From: Micromonospora trifolii | GTDB lineage: Bacteria > Actinomycetota > Actinomycetes > Mycobacteriales > Micromonosporaceae | Reading direction: 5' to 3' | Length of the DNA: 64,000 nt | Assembly (NCBI RefSeq): GCF_022229005.1 | Contig: NZ_JAKKFD010000021.1 | Coordinates: 62,001 to 126,000, forward strand | In this document: positions 46,909 to 54,739 of the stretch, in pieces | Numbering within the stretch: the first letter of the stretch is position 1 | How the letters are laid out: each line of letters begins with the position of its first letter | Program-made: the position numbers and the translations under genes | The notes under the pieces: model-generated | What the model was told of the DNA's origin: nothing | Database searches by the model: none | What the model saw: only the letters and a program-made list of their open reading frames with translations

Positions 46909-46968
46909 GTCGACCATGCCTCCCATCTATGGATGGACATAGCTTAGCTCTTCATCGCAGATCGGAAA

Positions 46969-47667
46969 ATGGTCGGACTTACCGGGTTCCATCTCGGCAT
47001 CGGCGCTGGTAATCTTGCTGTCGTGCTGGGTGCCGATGCGGGCGAGCTTGGCCGTCGGCATCGCGTCACGTACGACGGCCTAGCTGACGAGTATGAGGTC
47101 AAGTCGGCGTATCACGTTGAAAACACCAGAACCCAGGTTGAGCGCGTTTCTTCGTTTGTTGCTGGAGAACGGCGCGTGCTGGACGTGGGTTGTGCGGTGG
47201 GTCTTGCGATGTCAATTATGACTGAACTGTGCCTGATCCCTACAGGGGTGGACATATCGGCACAAATGGCCTCGTATGCTCGCCGACGTAATCCAGGCCG
47301 AACAGTACTCATCGGCGACTTCCTCACGGCGAACTTCTCAAGCAAATTTGATGCCGTGTACGCCCAGTCGTTCATACACTTATTCCCAAAGCAAACGGCC
47401 ATCCTTGCTATCGAACGAATGTGGCATTTGCTTGAAGATGGTGGCGTTCTATTCATATCGACCACGGTTGAGAGTAGCTCTAGTGAAGGATGGCTGGCGA
47501 AGAATGACTATGGTGGCCAGCCAGTCCGCTATCGTAAGTCTTGGCAGCGTGGCGAGTTCGTGGATGTTCTGTCGCGTGGCCGCTTCCGAATACTTCGCAC
47601 TTGGGATCTGGTTGACCCATTTGGAAAGAATTGGATGATATACATTGCCCGCAAGGCTCCATCATAA
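46969..47667 (+). CDS. class I SAM-dependent methyltransferase, island gene
   Basis: 232 residues from the ATG at 46969; no strong ribosome site is seen and a later start near the RRHRVTYDGLADEY segment is possible. Motif I is RRVLDVGCAVGLAMSIM, followed by TGVDISAQMASYARRRNPG and FDAVYAQSFIHLF, then EDGGVLFISTT. It resembles small-molecule methyltransferases (methyltransf_25/11 type) rather than DNA methylases; no NPPY or PC motif is present. It is divergent from the kinase-dCTP deaminase pair, with 60 nt between starts. Confidence 0.82.
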   Translation: MVGLTGFHLGIGAGNLAVVLGADAGELGRRHRVTYDGLADEYEVKSAYHVENTRTQVERVSSFVAGERRVLDVGCAVGLAMSIMTELCLIPTGVDISAQMASYARRRNPGRTVLIGDFLTANFSSKFDAVYAQSFIHLFPKQTAILAIERMWHLLEDGGVLFISTTVESSSSEGWLAKNDYGGQPVRYRKSWQRGEFVDVLSRGRFRILRTWDLVDPFGKNWMIYIARKAPS

Positions 47668-48015
47668 TCCACGAAAGTTCAAGCCAGTGAACGGGAGCGT
47701 GTAGAGGTCGGGGCTGGGGTTGGGAACGTTATTGCGTTGGCGGTAGCAGCGCTTGGAAATAAACGCCACCTTCGTCAATGCCGATAGGATTTCTAGGTCC
47801 GGCTCGGCGATGCCTTGAAGCGCACAGCGTGTTGGCGGAAATGGTCGTGGACGCGGACAGTATCGCGCCGGCCGAGGTTCGGTGTCGGCCTCTGGCGCGT
47901 ACCGTGATCGCCGATGTTGCCCGCACGCAGCCGGCGCCGGCCGGCGTGGCGCGACTGGCGACGCTGGCCTCGGCACCAGCCTCGGGCCCAAGTGCCCGAC
48001 GAGTTCCCTTTGGGA
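47668..48015. other. 348-nt gene-free right flank of the island
   Basis: No convincing gene, integrase or tRNA is seen between the island methyltransferase and the leftward unknown gene. Composition returns to high GC from about 47850, which marks the right boundary of the low-GC segment. Confidence 0.55.
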
Positions 48016-49260
48016 TTACCGGGCGTCGCGCCGACGACGTGCGCGCTCGAACTCGGCGACGCCCGACATCCAGGGACCGTGCTGTTCGAGTGCGGCGCAG
48101 CCGCCGCGGACGAAGGCGCTCACCAGGTGCCGGTACCCGCCCATCCCGTCGACCAGGCTGTACTCGACCTGGTACTGCGGATCCGACCCGGCTTCCCCGT
48201 GTCGCACGGTCGTGATCCGGGCGATGGAGTCAGCGTAGAAGTGCAGCTGAATCCCCTCGCCCATCTCCTCGTCCTCGATGGTGAACACTTCGTTGTCCCC
48301 GGCAGAGCGATCGGCGACGAACTCCCAGAACTCGGCGGAGGCGGTGCGAGGACCGCCCCGTACCCACTTCTTCTCGCCGCCCTTGTCATCGGTGAACGAC
48401 AGGACCGTCTTACCGTGGTCGCCGGCGGTCTCCTCGTCGTCCTCCACCGGTGTCCGCTGGGAGCGGTCCGCGGCCTCCGAGCACATCAGGAAGCTCACCG
48501 TCCGCACCGCGTCATCGACGAGTTCGGGGTACGCGCGGCGCACTGCCGCGTCGACCGTCGCCGCCATCCGATCCCAGTCGCGCTTGTCGGTGGCCCGTTT
48601 TCCCCGCCGCGGATCGAGGCCGATCCGCATCCCGGCGCACGCCTGCTCCGCGGTGGCGATCACGCGCATGACCTGGGGCAGCAGTGCGGGGTCGACGGCA
48701 TCGGGGCTCCGCCGTGGAACCGTCGCGCCGTGCAGATACTGGCCCGTGTACCTCAGAATCTCAGTGTCGAGTGGCCCGAGGACTACTCCGCGCTCGCCGC
48801 GACGGCGGTTCGCGTGATACTCCTGGGCACGTTTCGCGTTCGACAGCTCCGTCGCCGTGCGCATCGCCTCGCAGACCTGGCCGCGCTCCAGCAGCTCGAT
48901 GTCGGCGCCGTGGGCGACGAGACGACTCCTGTCCCACCGGATGCGCCGAAAGAGCGCGTCAACATCCGAGGGCGGGGAGAGCAGGATCGGGTCCAGGAGC
49001 GCGACGGCAGCGTCCTCGTCGAGCTGGCCCCGGGTTCCGGCGGCGTCGCACAGCGGAAGGACCGCACTCCACAGCAGCAAGTGTCTGGCCAGGTCCTCCC
49101 GGATCACCGCGAGGTGGGCTTCCCCGATCGGGAACGTGAACGTTCGAGGGTCGTGGTTGGCGTCGGCCCCGGCGGCGAGCATCAGCTTCAGCTCGCCGTC
49201 CTCGTGGATCACCTTCGGGATCCAGCCGTCGCCGCTGCGCGTGAAAACGATGTCTGTCAT
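48016..49260 (-). CDS. conserved hypothetical protein (possibly DUF6357)
   Basis: 414 residues from the ATG at 49260 (MTDIVFTRSGDGWIPKVIHE). Two parts are visible: an N-terminal half with FPIGEAHLAVIREDLARHLL and LDPILLSPPSDVDALFRRIR, and a C-terminal beta-rich part (FTIEDEEMGEGIQLHFYADS; YRHLVSAFVRGGCAALEQHG). I recall this as similar to the actinobacterial family DUF6357 but cannot confirm. It has no membrane segment or catalytic motif. It lies 4 nt after the next gene in the same operon. Confidence 0.6.
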   Translation of the reverse strand: MTDIVFTRSGDGWIPKVIHEDGELKLMLAAGADANHDPRTFTFPIGEAHLAVIREDLARHLLLWSAVLPLCDAAGTRGQLDEDAAVALLDPILLSPPSDVDALFRRIRWDRSRLVAHGADIELLERGQVCEAMRTATELSNAKRAQEYHANRRRGERGVVLGPLDTEILRYTGQYLHGATVPRRSPDAVDPALLPQVMRVIATAEQACAGMRIGLDPRRGKRATDKRDWDRMAATVDAAVRRAYPELVDDAVRTVSFLMCSEAADRSQRTPVEDDEETAGDHGKTVLSFTDDKGGEKKWVRGGPRTASAEFWEFVADRSAGDNEVFTIEDEEMGEGIQLHFYADSIARITTVRHGEAGSDPQYQVEYSLVDGMGGYRHLVSAFVRGGCAALEQHGPWMSGVAEFERARRRRDAR

Positions 49261-49264
49261 CTGT

Positions 49265-49918
49265 TCACAAACACCGTGCACATTCGACAGCAAGGCGTGG
49301 GTCGGTGCGCACCCAGACTTCGCCCCCGGCGGCCTCGGCCGGGGCGTCGACTCGTTCGAGACCGAGGAATTCGATCAACTGGAGCAGCTCGGCTCGTTCG
49401 GCTCGGTCCTCGTCGACATCATGCGAGTCGAAGAAGACGTAGTACTTGTCGCTCGGGTCGACGATGCCCGAATCCGCCCAGATCCGGGCGACTTCTTCGA
49501 TTGCCGCTGCTTCCGTCGTGAACGTGGCGGCGCGAGCGGCACCCCGGGTCTCCGGTGACGCGTCGAGGTCGGCGAGGTCGGGGAACCACTGGCCGAAGTG
49601 GTCGAGACCGGCGTATCCGTTCTCGAAGAACAGCATCGCGCTCGGAAGGTAGCGGTTGCCCCTGTCGACCTGGAGGTGTTCCGACCGAGGTTGGTCAGCA
49701 TCCTCGATTCGGGAGATCACACCTCGACCGGGCCTGAGTACCAAACTCTGCTTCGCCGCGTCGTCAGTGATGGTGTACGTGTCAGACTCTCGACCCCGGA
49801 AGAACGCAGAGAACGCGACGTAGGCCTCCTGGGGGTCACCCACCGAGACGTGTTGGTCGTTGCCATCACCGGCAGCGAAGACGAACAGCTTCGGTCCGGG
49901 ACTGTAGGGGCGGGCCAT
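49265..49918 (-). CDS. conserved hypothetical protein, first gene of a two-gene operon
   Basis: 217 residues from an ATG at 49918 (MARPYSPGPKLFVFAAGDGN). It is soluble, mixed alpha/beta, with SVGDPQEAYVAFSAFFRGRE, NRYLPSAMLFFENGYAGLDH and a C-terminal DKYYVFFDSHDVDEDRAE. No family is recognised. The stop is 4 nt from the start of the 48016-49260 gene, so the two are co-translated and probably act together. An acidic, regulator-free pair such as this can be a toxin/immunity or contact system, but nothing specific supports that. Confidence 0.6.
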   Translation of the reverse strand: MARPYSPGPKLFVFAAGDGNDQHVSVGDPQEAYVAFSAFFRGRESDTYTITDDAAKQSLVLRPGRGVISRIEDADQPRSEHLQVDRGNRYLPSAMLFFENGYAGLDHFGQWFPDLADLDASPETRGAARAATFTTEAAAIEEVARIWADSGIVDPSDKYYVFFDSHDVDEDRAERAELLQLIEFLGLERVDAPAEAAGGEVWVRTDPRLAVECARCL

Positions 49919-50059
49919 GTGCGTCCTTCGTTCACGTGTGAAAGTTCCGCCAGCGTAGAGGATCGAGCCGACACGCCCGCGGCATCGGGCCGCGGTCGGG
50001 TTTCCGGGAACGTGAGATTCGGGCATGTACCTGGGCACTGCTGGAGGGGAGATACGGCA

Positions 50060-50401
50060 ATGCTGGTAACTGGTTATCTCGGCGCGGTGCTCATCGGTGC
50101 CCTCGTCGGCCTGCTCGGCCGGCTCATCCTGCCGGGGCGGCAACGGATCGGCTTCTTCGCCACGTTCGTCATCGGCGTCGGCTCGGCCGTGCTGGGCACA
50201 GTGGTCGCCCGGGCGCTCGACATCGACGACGGAGCCGGCGTCAAGGTGTGGGTGCTGCGCTGGGACTGGGTCGTGCTCGCGATCCAGGTCGGCGTCGCGA
50301 TCATCGCCGTGGCGCTGGCGAACATGCTCACCTTCACCCGGCTTGCCGGCGGCGACGACAAGCCCCGTCGGCGGGCCCGTCGCAGCCAGGCCAAGGGCTG
50401 A
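50060..50401 (+). CDS. GlsB/YeaQ/YmgE family stress-response membrane protein
   Basis: 113 residues from an ATG preceded by GGAGGGGAG. Three membrane helices (about 2-22, 28-50 and 68-88) with GALVGLLGRLILPGRQRIGF match the transglycosylase-associated family; despite that old name they are small stress membrane proteins of unknown mechanism. A basic tail (KPRRRARRSQAKG) faces the cytosol. It is convergent with the following DUF2089 operon. Confidence 0.85.
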   Translation: MLVTGYLGAVLIGALVGLLGRLILPGRQRIGFFATFVIGVGSAVLGTVVARALDIDDGAGVKVWVLRWDWVVLAIQVGVAIIAVALANMLTFTRLAGGDDKPRRRARRSQAKG

Positions 50402-50412
50402 CGGAATGGCGC

Positions 50413-50835
50413 CTACTCGCAGAAGACCCGGACTGTGGCATCGGGTGAATCCACCTCCACGGTGACCTCGTCGAGGTGCTCCACGAGCGCCTCCAACTGC
50501 TCGGGCTTGAGCTGCGTCAGGTCGATCGGCACACCCGAGTCGCTGAGTGAGGCGTTGGCCTTGACCAGGGCCTGTGGCGGGATCAGCGCCGCCAGCCGTA
50601 CACCGGCCCGCAGCAGTTGTAGTGGCACCCGCACGTTGACCCGCGACCGCTCGCCGAGGTCGGTGGCGTCCACCAGCACCCGCAGGTACTTCACCTTGCC
50701 CTTCGGCCGGGCGTCGTGACTCGCCGTCGTCGGTGCCTGGTCCCGTTCGAGTGCGGCGATCAGCTGCTCCGCCTCCTCCGCGGTGATCTTGCCGGCGACC
50801 AGCAGGTCGAGGATGTCCTTGCGTTGTTCGGTCAT
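50413..50835 (-). CDS. SHOCT-like N-terminal helix protein, third gene of DUF2089 operon
   Basis: 140 residues from an ATG with AAGGAGAGG upstream. The first 30 residues (RKDILDLLVAGKITAEEAEQ) are the short SHOCT/YvlB-type helical hairpin, followed by a beta-rich domain (VKYLRVLVDATDLGERSRVN) and a helix-strand end. The architecture resembles LiaX/YvlB-like proteins that act in envelope-stress responses, often beside DUF2089 genes. It is 12 nt downstream of the membrane gene. Confidence 0.75.
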   Translation of the reverse strand: MTEQRKDILDLLVAGKITAEEAEQLIAALERDQAPTTASHDARPKGKVKYLRVLVDATDLGERSRVNVRVPLQLLRAGVRLAALIPPQALVKANASLSDSGVPIDLTQLKPEQLEALVEHLDEVTVEVDSPDATVRVFCE

Positions 50836-50847
50836 TCGAACCTCTCC

Positions 50848-51108
50848 TTATCGGATAGCCACGAGCACGGCTGTGCGGCAGTGCTCGATGTCGAAGCGGG
50901 CGCCGGGTAGCGCGGAGATGACACGCCAAGCGGCGCCGAGTGCCCGCGCCACACCGATGCGGAACACGACGCAGGCCACGATCGCCGCCAGCACGACCAG
51001 GACCACGACCGGGAGGAGCACGAGCGCCACGGGGAGCACCGGAACCCAGACGCGGACGGGCCGGCGGTCCGGGCGGTTGACCTTCACGGTCACCAACTGC
51101 GGCATCAC
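50848..51108 (-). CDS. single-TM membrane protein in DUF2089 operon
   Basis: 86 residues (or 85 from ATG at 51105). A basic N-terminal part (VTVKVNRPDRRPVRVWVPVL) leads into a strongly hydrophobic segment (about 25-50), then an amphipathic C-terminus. GTGA at 51105-51108 overlaps the DUF2089 stop, so translation is coupled. The function is unknown; it is likely an envelope-stress accessory. Confidence 0.7.
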   Translation of the reverse strand: MMPQLVTVKVNRPDRRPVRVWVPVLPVALVLLPVVVLVVLAAIVACVVFRIGVARALGAAWRVISALPGARFDIEHCRTAVLVAIR

Positions 51109-51482
51109 GCCTGGCCGTCCAGCTCGGCCAGCGCCTGCTGTGCGGTGATCTCACCGCGGCGCAACCGGTCGATGACGTCGGCTCGCGAGGGCGCCGGGTC
51201 GGTCTCGACGAAGTCGAGCATCTGCGTGATCCGGTTGAGTCGTGACTTGATCGTCGGGTAGCTCACGCCGAAGATGCGTTCCATCTCCTTGATCGAACCG
51301 TGGCAGCGCACGAAGGCCGTGACGAAGACCTGATCGTCGACGTTGAGCTGAGCCAGTTGCGGTGGCTCGAACTGGCCCTCGATCGCGACGCCGTTGCTCG
51401 CCAGGCGCACCCGCTCGACGACGAACGGCTGCCCCCGGGTCAGGCTGGTCAGCTCCTGCCAGTCCATCGCCTGCTCTGTCAT
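51105..51482 (-). CDS. DUF2089 family protein (probable DNA-binding regulator)
   Basis: 125 residues. An N-terminal segment of about 40 residues is followed by a helix-turn-helix region, FVRCHGSIKEMERIFGVSYP with TIKSRLNRI, the DUF2089 hallmark, then a SHOCT-like C-terminal hairpin (DVIDRLRRGEITAQQALAEL). The zinc-ribbon cysteines of many DUF2089 proteins are absent. It is the first gene of an operon of three and probably regulates it; inverted CTTAAGAA/TTCTTAAG sites lie upstream. Confidence 0.82.
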   Translation of the reverse strand: MTEQAMDWQELTSLTRGQPFVVERVRLASNGVAIEGQFEPPQLAQLNVDDQVFVTAFVRCHGSIKEMERIFGVSYPTIKSRLNRITQMLDFVETDPAPSRADVIDRLRRGEITAQQALAELDGQA

Positions 51483-51496
51483 ACCTGAAGTTGTAT

Positions 51497-51542
51497 CTTA
51501 AGAATCCCCAACTACCAAGATGTTGACCTTAACTTTCTTAAG
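51497..51542. promoter_or_regulatory. inverted CTTAAGAA sites upstream of DUF2089 operon
   Basis: CTTAAGAA (51497-51504) and its complement TTCTTAAG (51535-51542) flank an AT-rich stretch in an otherwise GC-rich chromosome, 15 nt upstream of the DUF2089 start. Their position suits an operator bound by the DUF2089 protein; this is inferred. Confidence 0.5.
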
Positions 51543-51598
51543 TAGCGCTCGGTTGGGAGAAGCAGGAGTCGATCTGGCCGCCGGCCGGGGATCGCGAA

Positions 51599-51632
51599 AC
51601 CGCGGCGGGACCCGAAGAGGTCCCGCCGCGGT
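51599..51632. terminator. perfect 14-bp hairpin
   Basis: ACCGCGGCGGGACC (51599-51612) and GGTCCCGCCGCGGT (51619-51632) close a 6-nt loop. It lies between the DUF2089 promoter region and the YCII remnant and may be a terminator left from the decayed gene. Confidence 0.7.
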
Positions 51633-51679
51633 CGAAGGGTGTTGCCTGGCGGGCGGGAGCGGGCAAACCCGACCCTCGC

Positions 51680-51882
51680 CCACGGCAAGCGGATCAGCAC
51701 ATCCTGATGTACCAGACCGGCGAGAAGTCCACGAGGACTTCACCGACGCCCTGATCGCCTACACCATTGTGGAAGCGGCCTCGCACGACGAGGCGGTTCA
51801 GATCTTCTCCGGGCACCCGCACCTGGGGCTGTTCGCCGGGAACTCGATCGCCGTCCTGGAGTGTCCGCCGCCGCCCAGCTGA
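51680..51882 (+). pseudogene. YCII/DGPF-type protein remnant
   Basis: The C-terminal third of a YCII-related protein is clear: YTIVEAASHDEAVQIFSGHP and LGLFAGNSIAVLECPPPP before the stop at 51882. Upstream, GADQHILMYQTGEKS in another frame looks like its N-terminal strand, so the gene has been truncated and frameshifted. Such proteins (about 120 aa) usually sit next to sigma-factor genes; none is here. Confidence 0.6.
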
Positions 51883-51894
51883 CACGCGCGCCGT

Positions 51895-52665
51895 TCAGGT
51901 CGTTGCTGTCCGGTCGAGGAGGAACCGCGTCGTGGCGTCGATGACGTCGTCGAAGTGCCCGCCGGTGCCGGGGTAGTGGAATCCGTGCTCGGCGTGCGCG
52001 TACTCCAGGAGCGTGCACTCGTTGCCGGCGCGGACCATCGCGTCCCGGAACTGCCGCACCGAGCCGATCGGCTCGACCTCGTCGCGGGTGCCGTGGTGGA
52101 TCTGCGTCGGCGGACTGCCCGGCCGCACGAACTCGATCAACGAGTACTCGGTCAGTCTGTCAGCGGCGATGCCGACCTCCTGTGCGAGGCGGCGCTGCGC
52201 GTCCGGCTCGAAGGAGCCCAGATTCAGCCCCGCGGGGTTGAGGGCCACCAGGGCCGCGACGCCGAACTCCGTGCTGGACGGGGTCATCGCGGCCAGCATC
52301 GCGAGATGAGCGCCCGCTGAGCTGCCACCGGCGGCCAGGTGCGGCGCGTCGAGCCCGCGCGACGCTGCGAGCCGGCCGAACTGCTCGACAGCGCGCCGAA
52401 CATCAATGAGGCAGTCGTCGATGCTGGCGGCGCCACGACCGAGCAGCCGGTAGCCGGCCGACATCGCAAGGATTTCCCGCGACGCCAGTGATCGGCAGTG
52501 CGGGGCGAACCCGTTGGGCGATCCCTCCCGCAGGGCGCCGCCATGGAACAGGATGATGCCAGCGCGTGGCGGCGTGCCCTCGGCCGGCTCGAAGACCAGC
52601 AGGGGCAGCTCGCTGCCGTCGGCGGCGCGGTAGGACGTCGAGAACTCCCGACCGGCCCTCGTCAT
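51895..52665 (-). CDS. HSL-type alpha/beta-hydrolase esterase
   Basis: 256 residues from the ATG at 52665 (MTRAGREFSTSYRAADGSEL). FHGGALREGSPNG replaces the HGGG oxyanion motif, and GGSSAGAHLAMLAAM holds the nucleophile serine of hormone-sensitive-lipase-type esterases. GTRDEVEPI (Asp) and AHAEHGFHYPG (His) complete the triad. There is no signal peptide, so it is cytosolic. The substrate is unknown. The longer ORF to 52743 lacks support. Confidence 0.87.
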   Translation of the reverse strand: MTRAGREFSTSYRAADGSELPLLVFEPAEGTPPRAGIILFHGGALREGSPNGFAPHCRSLASREILAMSAGYRLLGRGAASIDDCLIDVRRAVEQFGRLAASRGLDAPHLAAGGSSAGAHLAMLAAMTPSSTEFGVAALVALNPAGLNLGSFEPDAQRRLAQEVGIAADRLTEYSLIEFVRPGSPPTQIHHGTRDEVEPIGSVRQFRDAMVRAGNECTLLEYAHAEHGFHYPGTGGHFDDVIDATTRFLLDRTATT

Positions 52666-52908
52666 GGCGGCATCCGACCATTGACGGTGTACGTCTGCAA
52701 GTTGCGGTGTCGTCCTGCCGTGAGTGCGGGGCGGTATGGCCACAGCGGACGCCGTTGGTCAGCGGGGGCGGCCCTGGCGGGGGACGGCTAGGCTGCCGGA
52801 GTACGCCGAGAGTCGGTCGTTTCACTGGGCTCACTCCTACGTGTGCTCGAAGTTGTCGTCGGCCAAACCACTGGGATGGCGGGCGCGTCGAACAGGCTCG
52901 TCAGGTGG

Positions 52909-53298
52909 TCAAGGAGTTGTCGTTCGAGCCTTACGCCGGGCGAGTGCGTCGCGGATGGCGAGAACGACGAGCGAGAGCGGCACGAACACCCAGAGCTGCA
53001 GCATTGTGTACCGGCGCAGCTCCCGATCGATGTCGACGCCTGCCAGTTCGGCTTCGAGGGCACCGGGTCGCATCAGCGCGAGCGCGTACAGGGACAGCGG
53101 CGTGTAGTTGAGACCTGCGCCGGTCAGCCACAGGCCGATCGCTCGGGTGCTGAGGCCGCTCGACGACGTCAGCAGCCAGATGCCCCACGTCACCATGAGA
53201 ACCACGCCGACGAGGAACTCGGCCAGGATGATCCTCCGTCGACGCGTGGTTCCTCGGCTGCCGTACATGTCGATGGCCGCCAGGCGACGAACGTTCAT
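52909..53298 (-). CDS. small membrane protein, unknown function
   Basis: 129 residues from the ATG at 53298 (MNVRRLAAIDMYGSRGTTRR). About four hydrophobic segments are present (residues 24-45, 51-75 and 100-120 most clearly), with a Lys/Arg-rich end. The family is not recognised. A 75-nt palindromic repeat (53362-53436) lies just upstream, between it and the S41 peptidase gene. Confidence 0.6.
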   Translation of the reverse strand: MNVRRLAAIDMYGSRGTTRRRRIILAEFLVGVVLMVTWGIWLLTSSSGLSTRAIGLWLTGAGLNYTPLSLYALALMRPGALEAELAGVDIDRELRRYTMLQLWVFVPLSLVVLAIRDALARRKARTTTP

Positions 53299-53361
53299 CA
53301 GAACGATGGTGCCACCAGGGGACAACCCCGGGGTGGCGGCGGCACCGGCAGCACGACCCGA

Positions 53362-53436
53362 TGATCCACTCGCGTTCACGGAGGTCGGGGTGTCCCGGCT
53401 CCACGGACACCCCGACTTCACGAAAACCGAGGCGAT
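53362..53436. repeat. 75-nt palindromic repeat, family member 2
   Basis: The ends GATCCACTCG and CGAGGCGATC match the other copies, and the core TCGGGGTGTCC pairs with GGACACCCCGA. Same length as the copies at 36272 and 55359. It lies between two leftward genes (S41 peptidase and small membrane protein). Confidence 0.8.
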
Positions 53437-53507
53437 CTTCGCCGCCGCCGGGAAGACGGAACGGGGGCCACCGTCGCGGTTGGCATCGGCCGGGCACGCC
53501 CCTGCGC

Positions 53508-54392
53508 CTAAGCGGCCAGGATGGCCTTGAGCGCCGTGTCGAGTGCCTGGTCCGCTGGGACGGGTACGTCGGGAACCACTCCGACGCCTTCCCAGTTGGT
53601 GCCGGTGACGCTGTTGATGGTCCGGGCGGTCGGCACTGTCACGAGGATGTGTTCGGTGACCGGGTGGCGGGCTGTCGGGTGCGCGCCGCCGCGCGTCGTC
53701 TCACCGACGACGACGGCCCGGCCGTGCGCCTGAAGGGTGTACGCCACGTCCTCGCCGCCGGAGAACGTCGCCGCGCTGGTGAGCACGTAGACCGGGCGGT
53801 CCGCGTAGCGCGGCGCGGGCAGGTGCGCGGTCGTCCAGAACTGGCGGGTGGCACCGGTGGACCGCTCGTAGAAGTCGTTGAGGTGCACCTGGTCGTCGTC
53901 GAAGAAGTAGCTGCACCACATCGCGGCTCCCTCCGGTGTTCCGCCGAAGCAGGCGCGCAGGTCCAGCACGAGCGCGGAGCTGAGGGCGACCAGGTGCATG
54001 GCCGCCCCGATCGCCGCGGCGCCTTCGTCTGCGTACGCGATGCGCCGCACGTCGATGAGCCCGACGTTGCCGTTCAGGTGCTCGACCCGGCGGATTCCCT
54101 GGTTTTCCGCCCTGAGCAGCGCGAGGAACGCGGCGCGCCCGCCGTCTTCGTCGGCTGGATCCAGCGACTGCGGCTGGTCCGACCACAGCAGCCGCAAGTG
54201 TTTGTCCGGGCACACCTGCTGAAGGTGGACGGTCACCGTCTCGCAGAGCGCCGGCCCGTCCAGGTCGTCGTACTCGCCTGCCGCGAGACGGCGCCGGATC
54301 GCGGCGTCGATGTCAGTGACCTTCTCCGGGAAGACGTACCCGGCCTCGATCCGGTCCAGGGCCTGTCCGATGATCTGTTCGTTTGAGAGCAC
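53508..54392 (-). CDS. S41 family (C-terminal processing-like) peptidase
   Basis: 294 residues from a GTG. An N-terminal helical domain (EQIIGQALDRIEAGYVFPEK) precedes the S41 catalytic domain: GNVGLIDVRRIAYADE, ALVLDLRACFGGTPEGAAMW and YVLTSAATFSGGEDVAYTLQ, where the serine of TFSGGE is the expected nucleophile. No PDZ domain or signal peptide is evident, so it resembles the short cytosolic S41 group (retinoid-binding-like N-terminus) rather than secreted CtpA. The substrate is unknown. Confidence 0.87.
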   Translation of the reverse strand: MLSNEQIIGQALDRIEAGYVFPEKVTDIDAAIRRRLAAGEYDDLDGPALCETVTVHLQQVCPDKHLRLLWSDQPQSLDPADEDGGRAAFLALLRAENQGIRRVEHLNGNVGLIDVRRIAYADEGAAAIGAAMHLVALSSALVLDLRACFGGTPEGAAMWCSYFFDDDQVHLNDFYERSTGATRQFWTTAHLPAPRYADRPVYVLTSAATFSGGEDVAYTLQAHGRAVVVGETTRGGAHPTARHPVTEHILVTVPTARTINSVTGTNWEGVGVVPDVPVPADQALDTALKAILAA

Positions 54393-54739
54393 GGCGGGCG
54401 ACGATAGACCGCAAACAGCCTCATGACCACCGAGTTTCCAGACGGGGATCAGGAGCGCGGCAGCATGCCCACGAGCGACGTGATGATGGCGACCCGCAGG
54501 GCTGTCCGTAGGTCGACGTGGTGGACCGCGAGCGCCGGCTCGGACTCGTAGACGGCGAGCAGGCTCGGCGGCGGCGAGGTGTAGGCGGACAGCGCGCCAC
54601 CCAGGATCAGGGCGTTCAGGCAGAACAGCTCGGCGTTGTCGCCGGGGACGCCCCGGCCTTCACCAGATCCGCGTCGATGTCGTGCCGGGCGGGACCGCGG
54701 GGGACCTGGACAGGTCCCGCCGCGGCTCAACGACGTTGC
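54393..54739 (-). pseudogene. gene-free interval with possible gene remnant and terminator
   Basis: The 347-nt interval has a leftward ORF (54449-54730) whose end reads LFCLNALILGGALSAYTSPP, without a plausible start or known family, perhaps the end of a decayed gene. A hairpin with CCGCGG/GGGACCTG against CAGGTCCC/GCCGCGG (about 54695-54726) lies directly downstream of the lectin stop at 54740 and likely terminates that gene. Confidence 0.35.

Noticed and set aside
47729..47926. Short minus-strand ORF in the island right flank
   Set aside because: No plausible start or ribosome site and no family resemblance.
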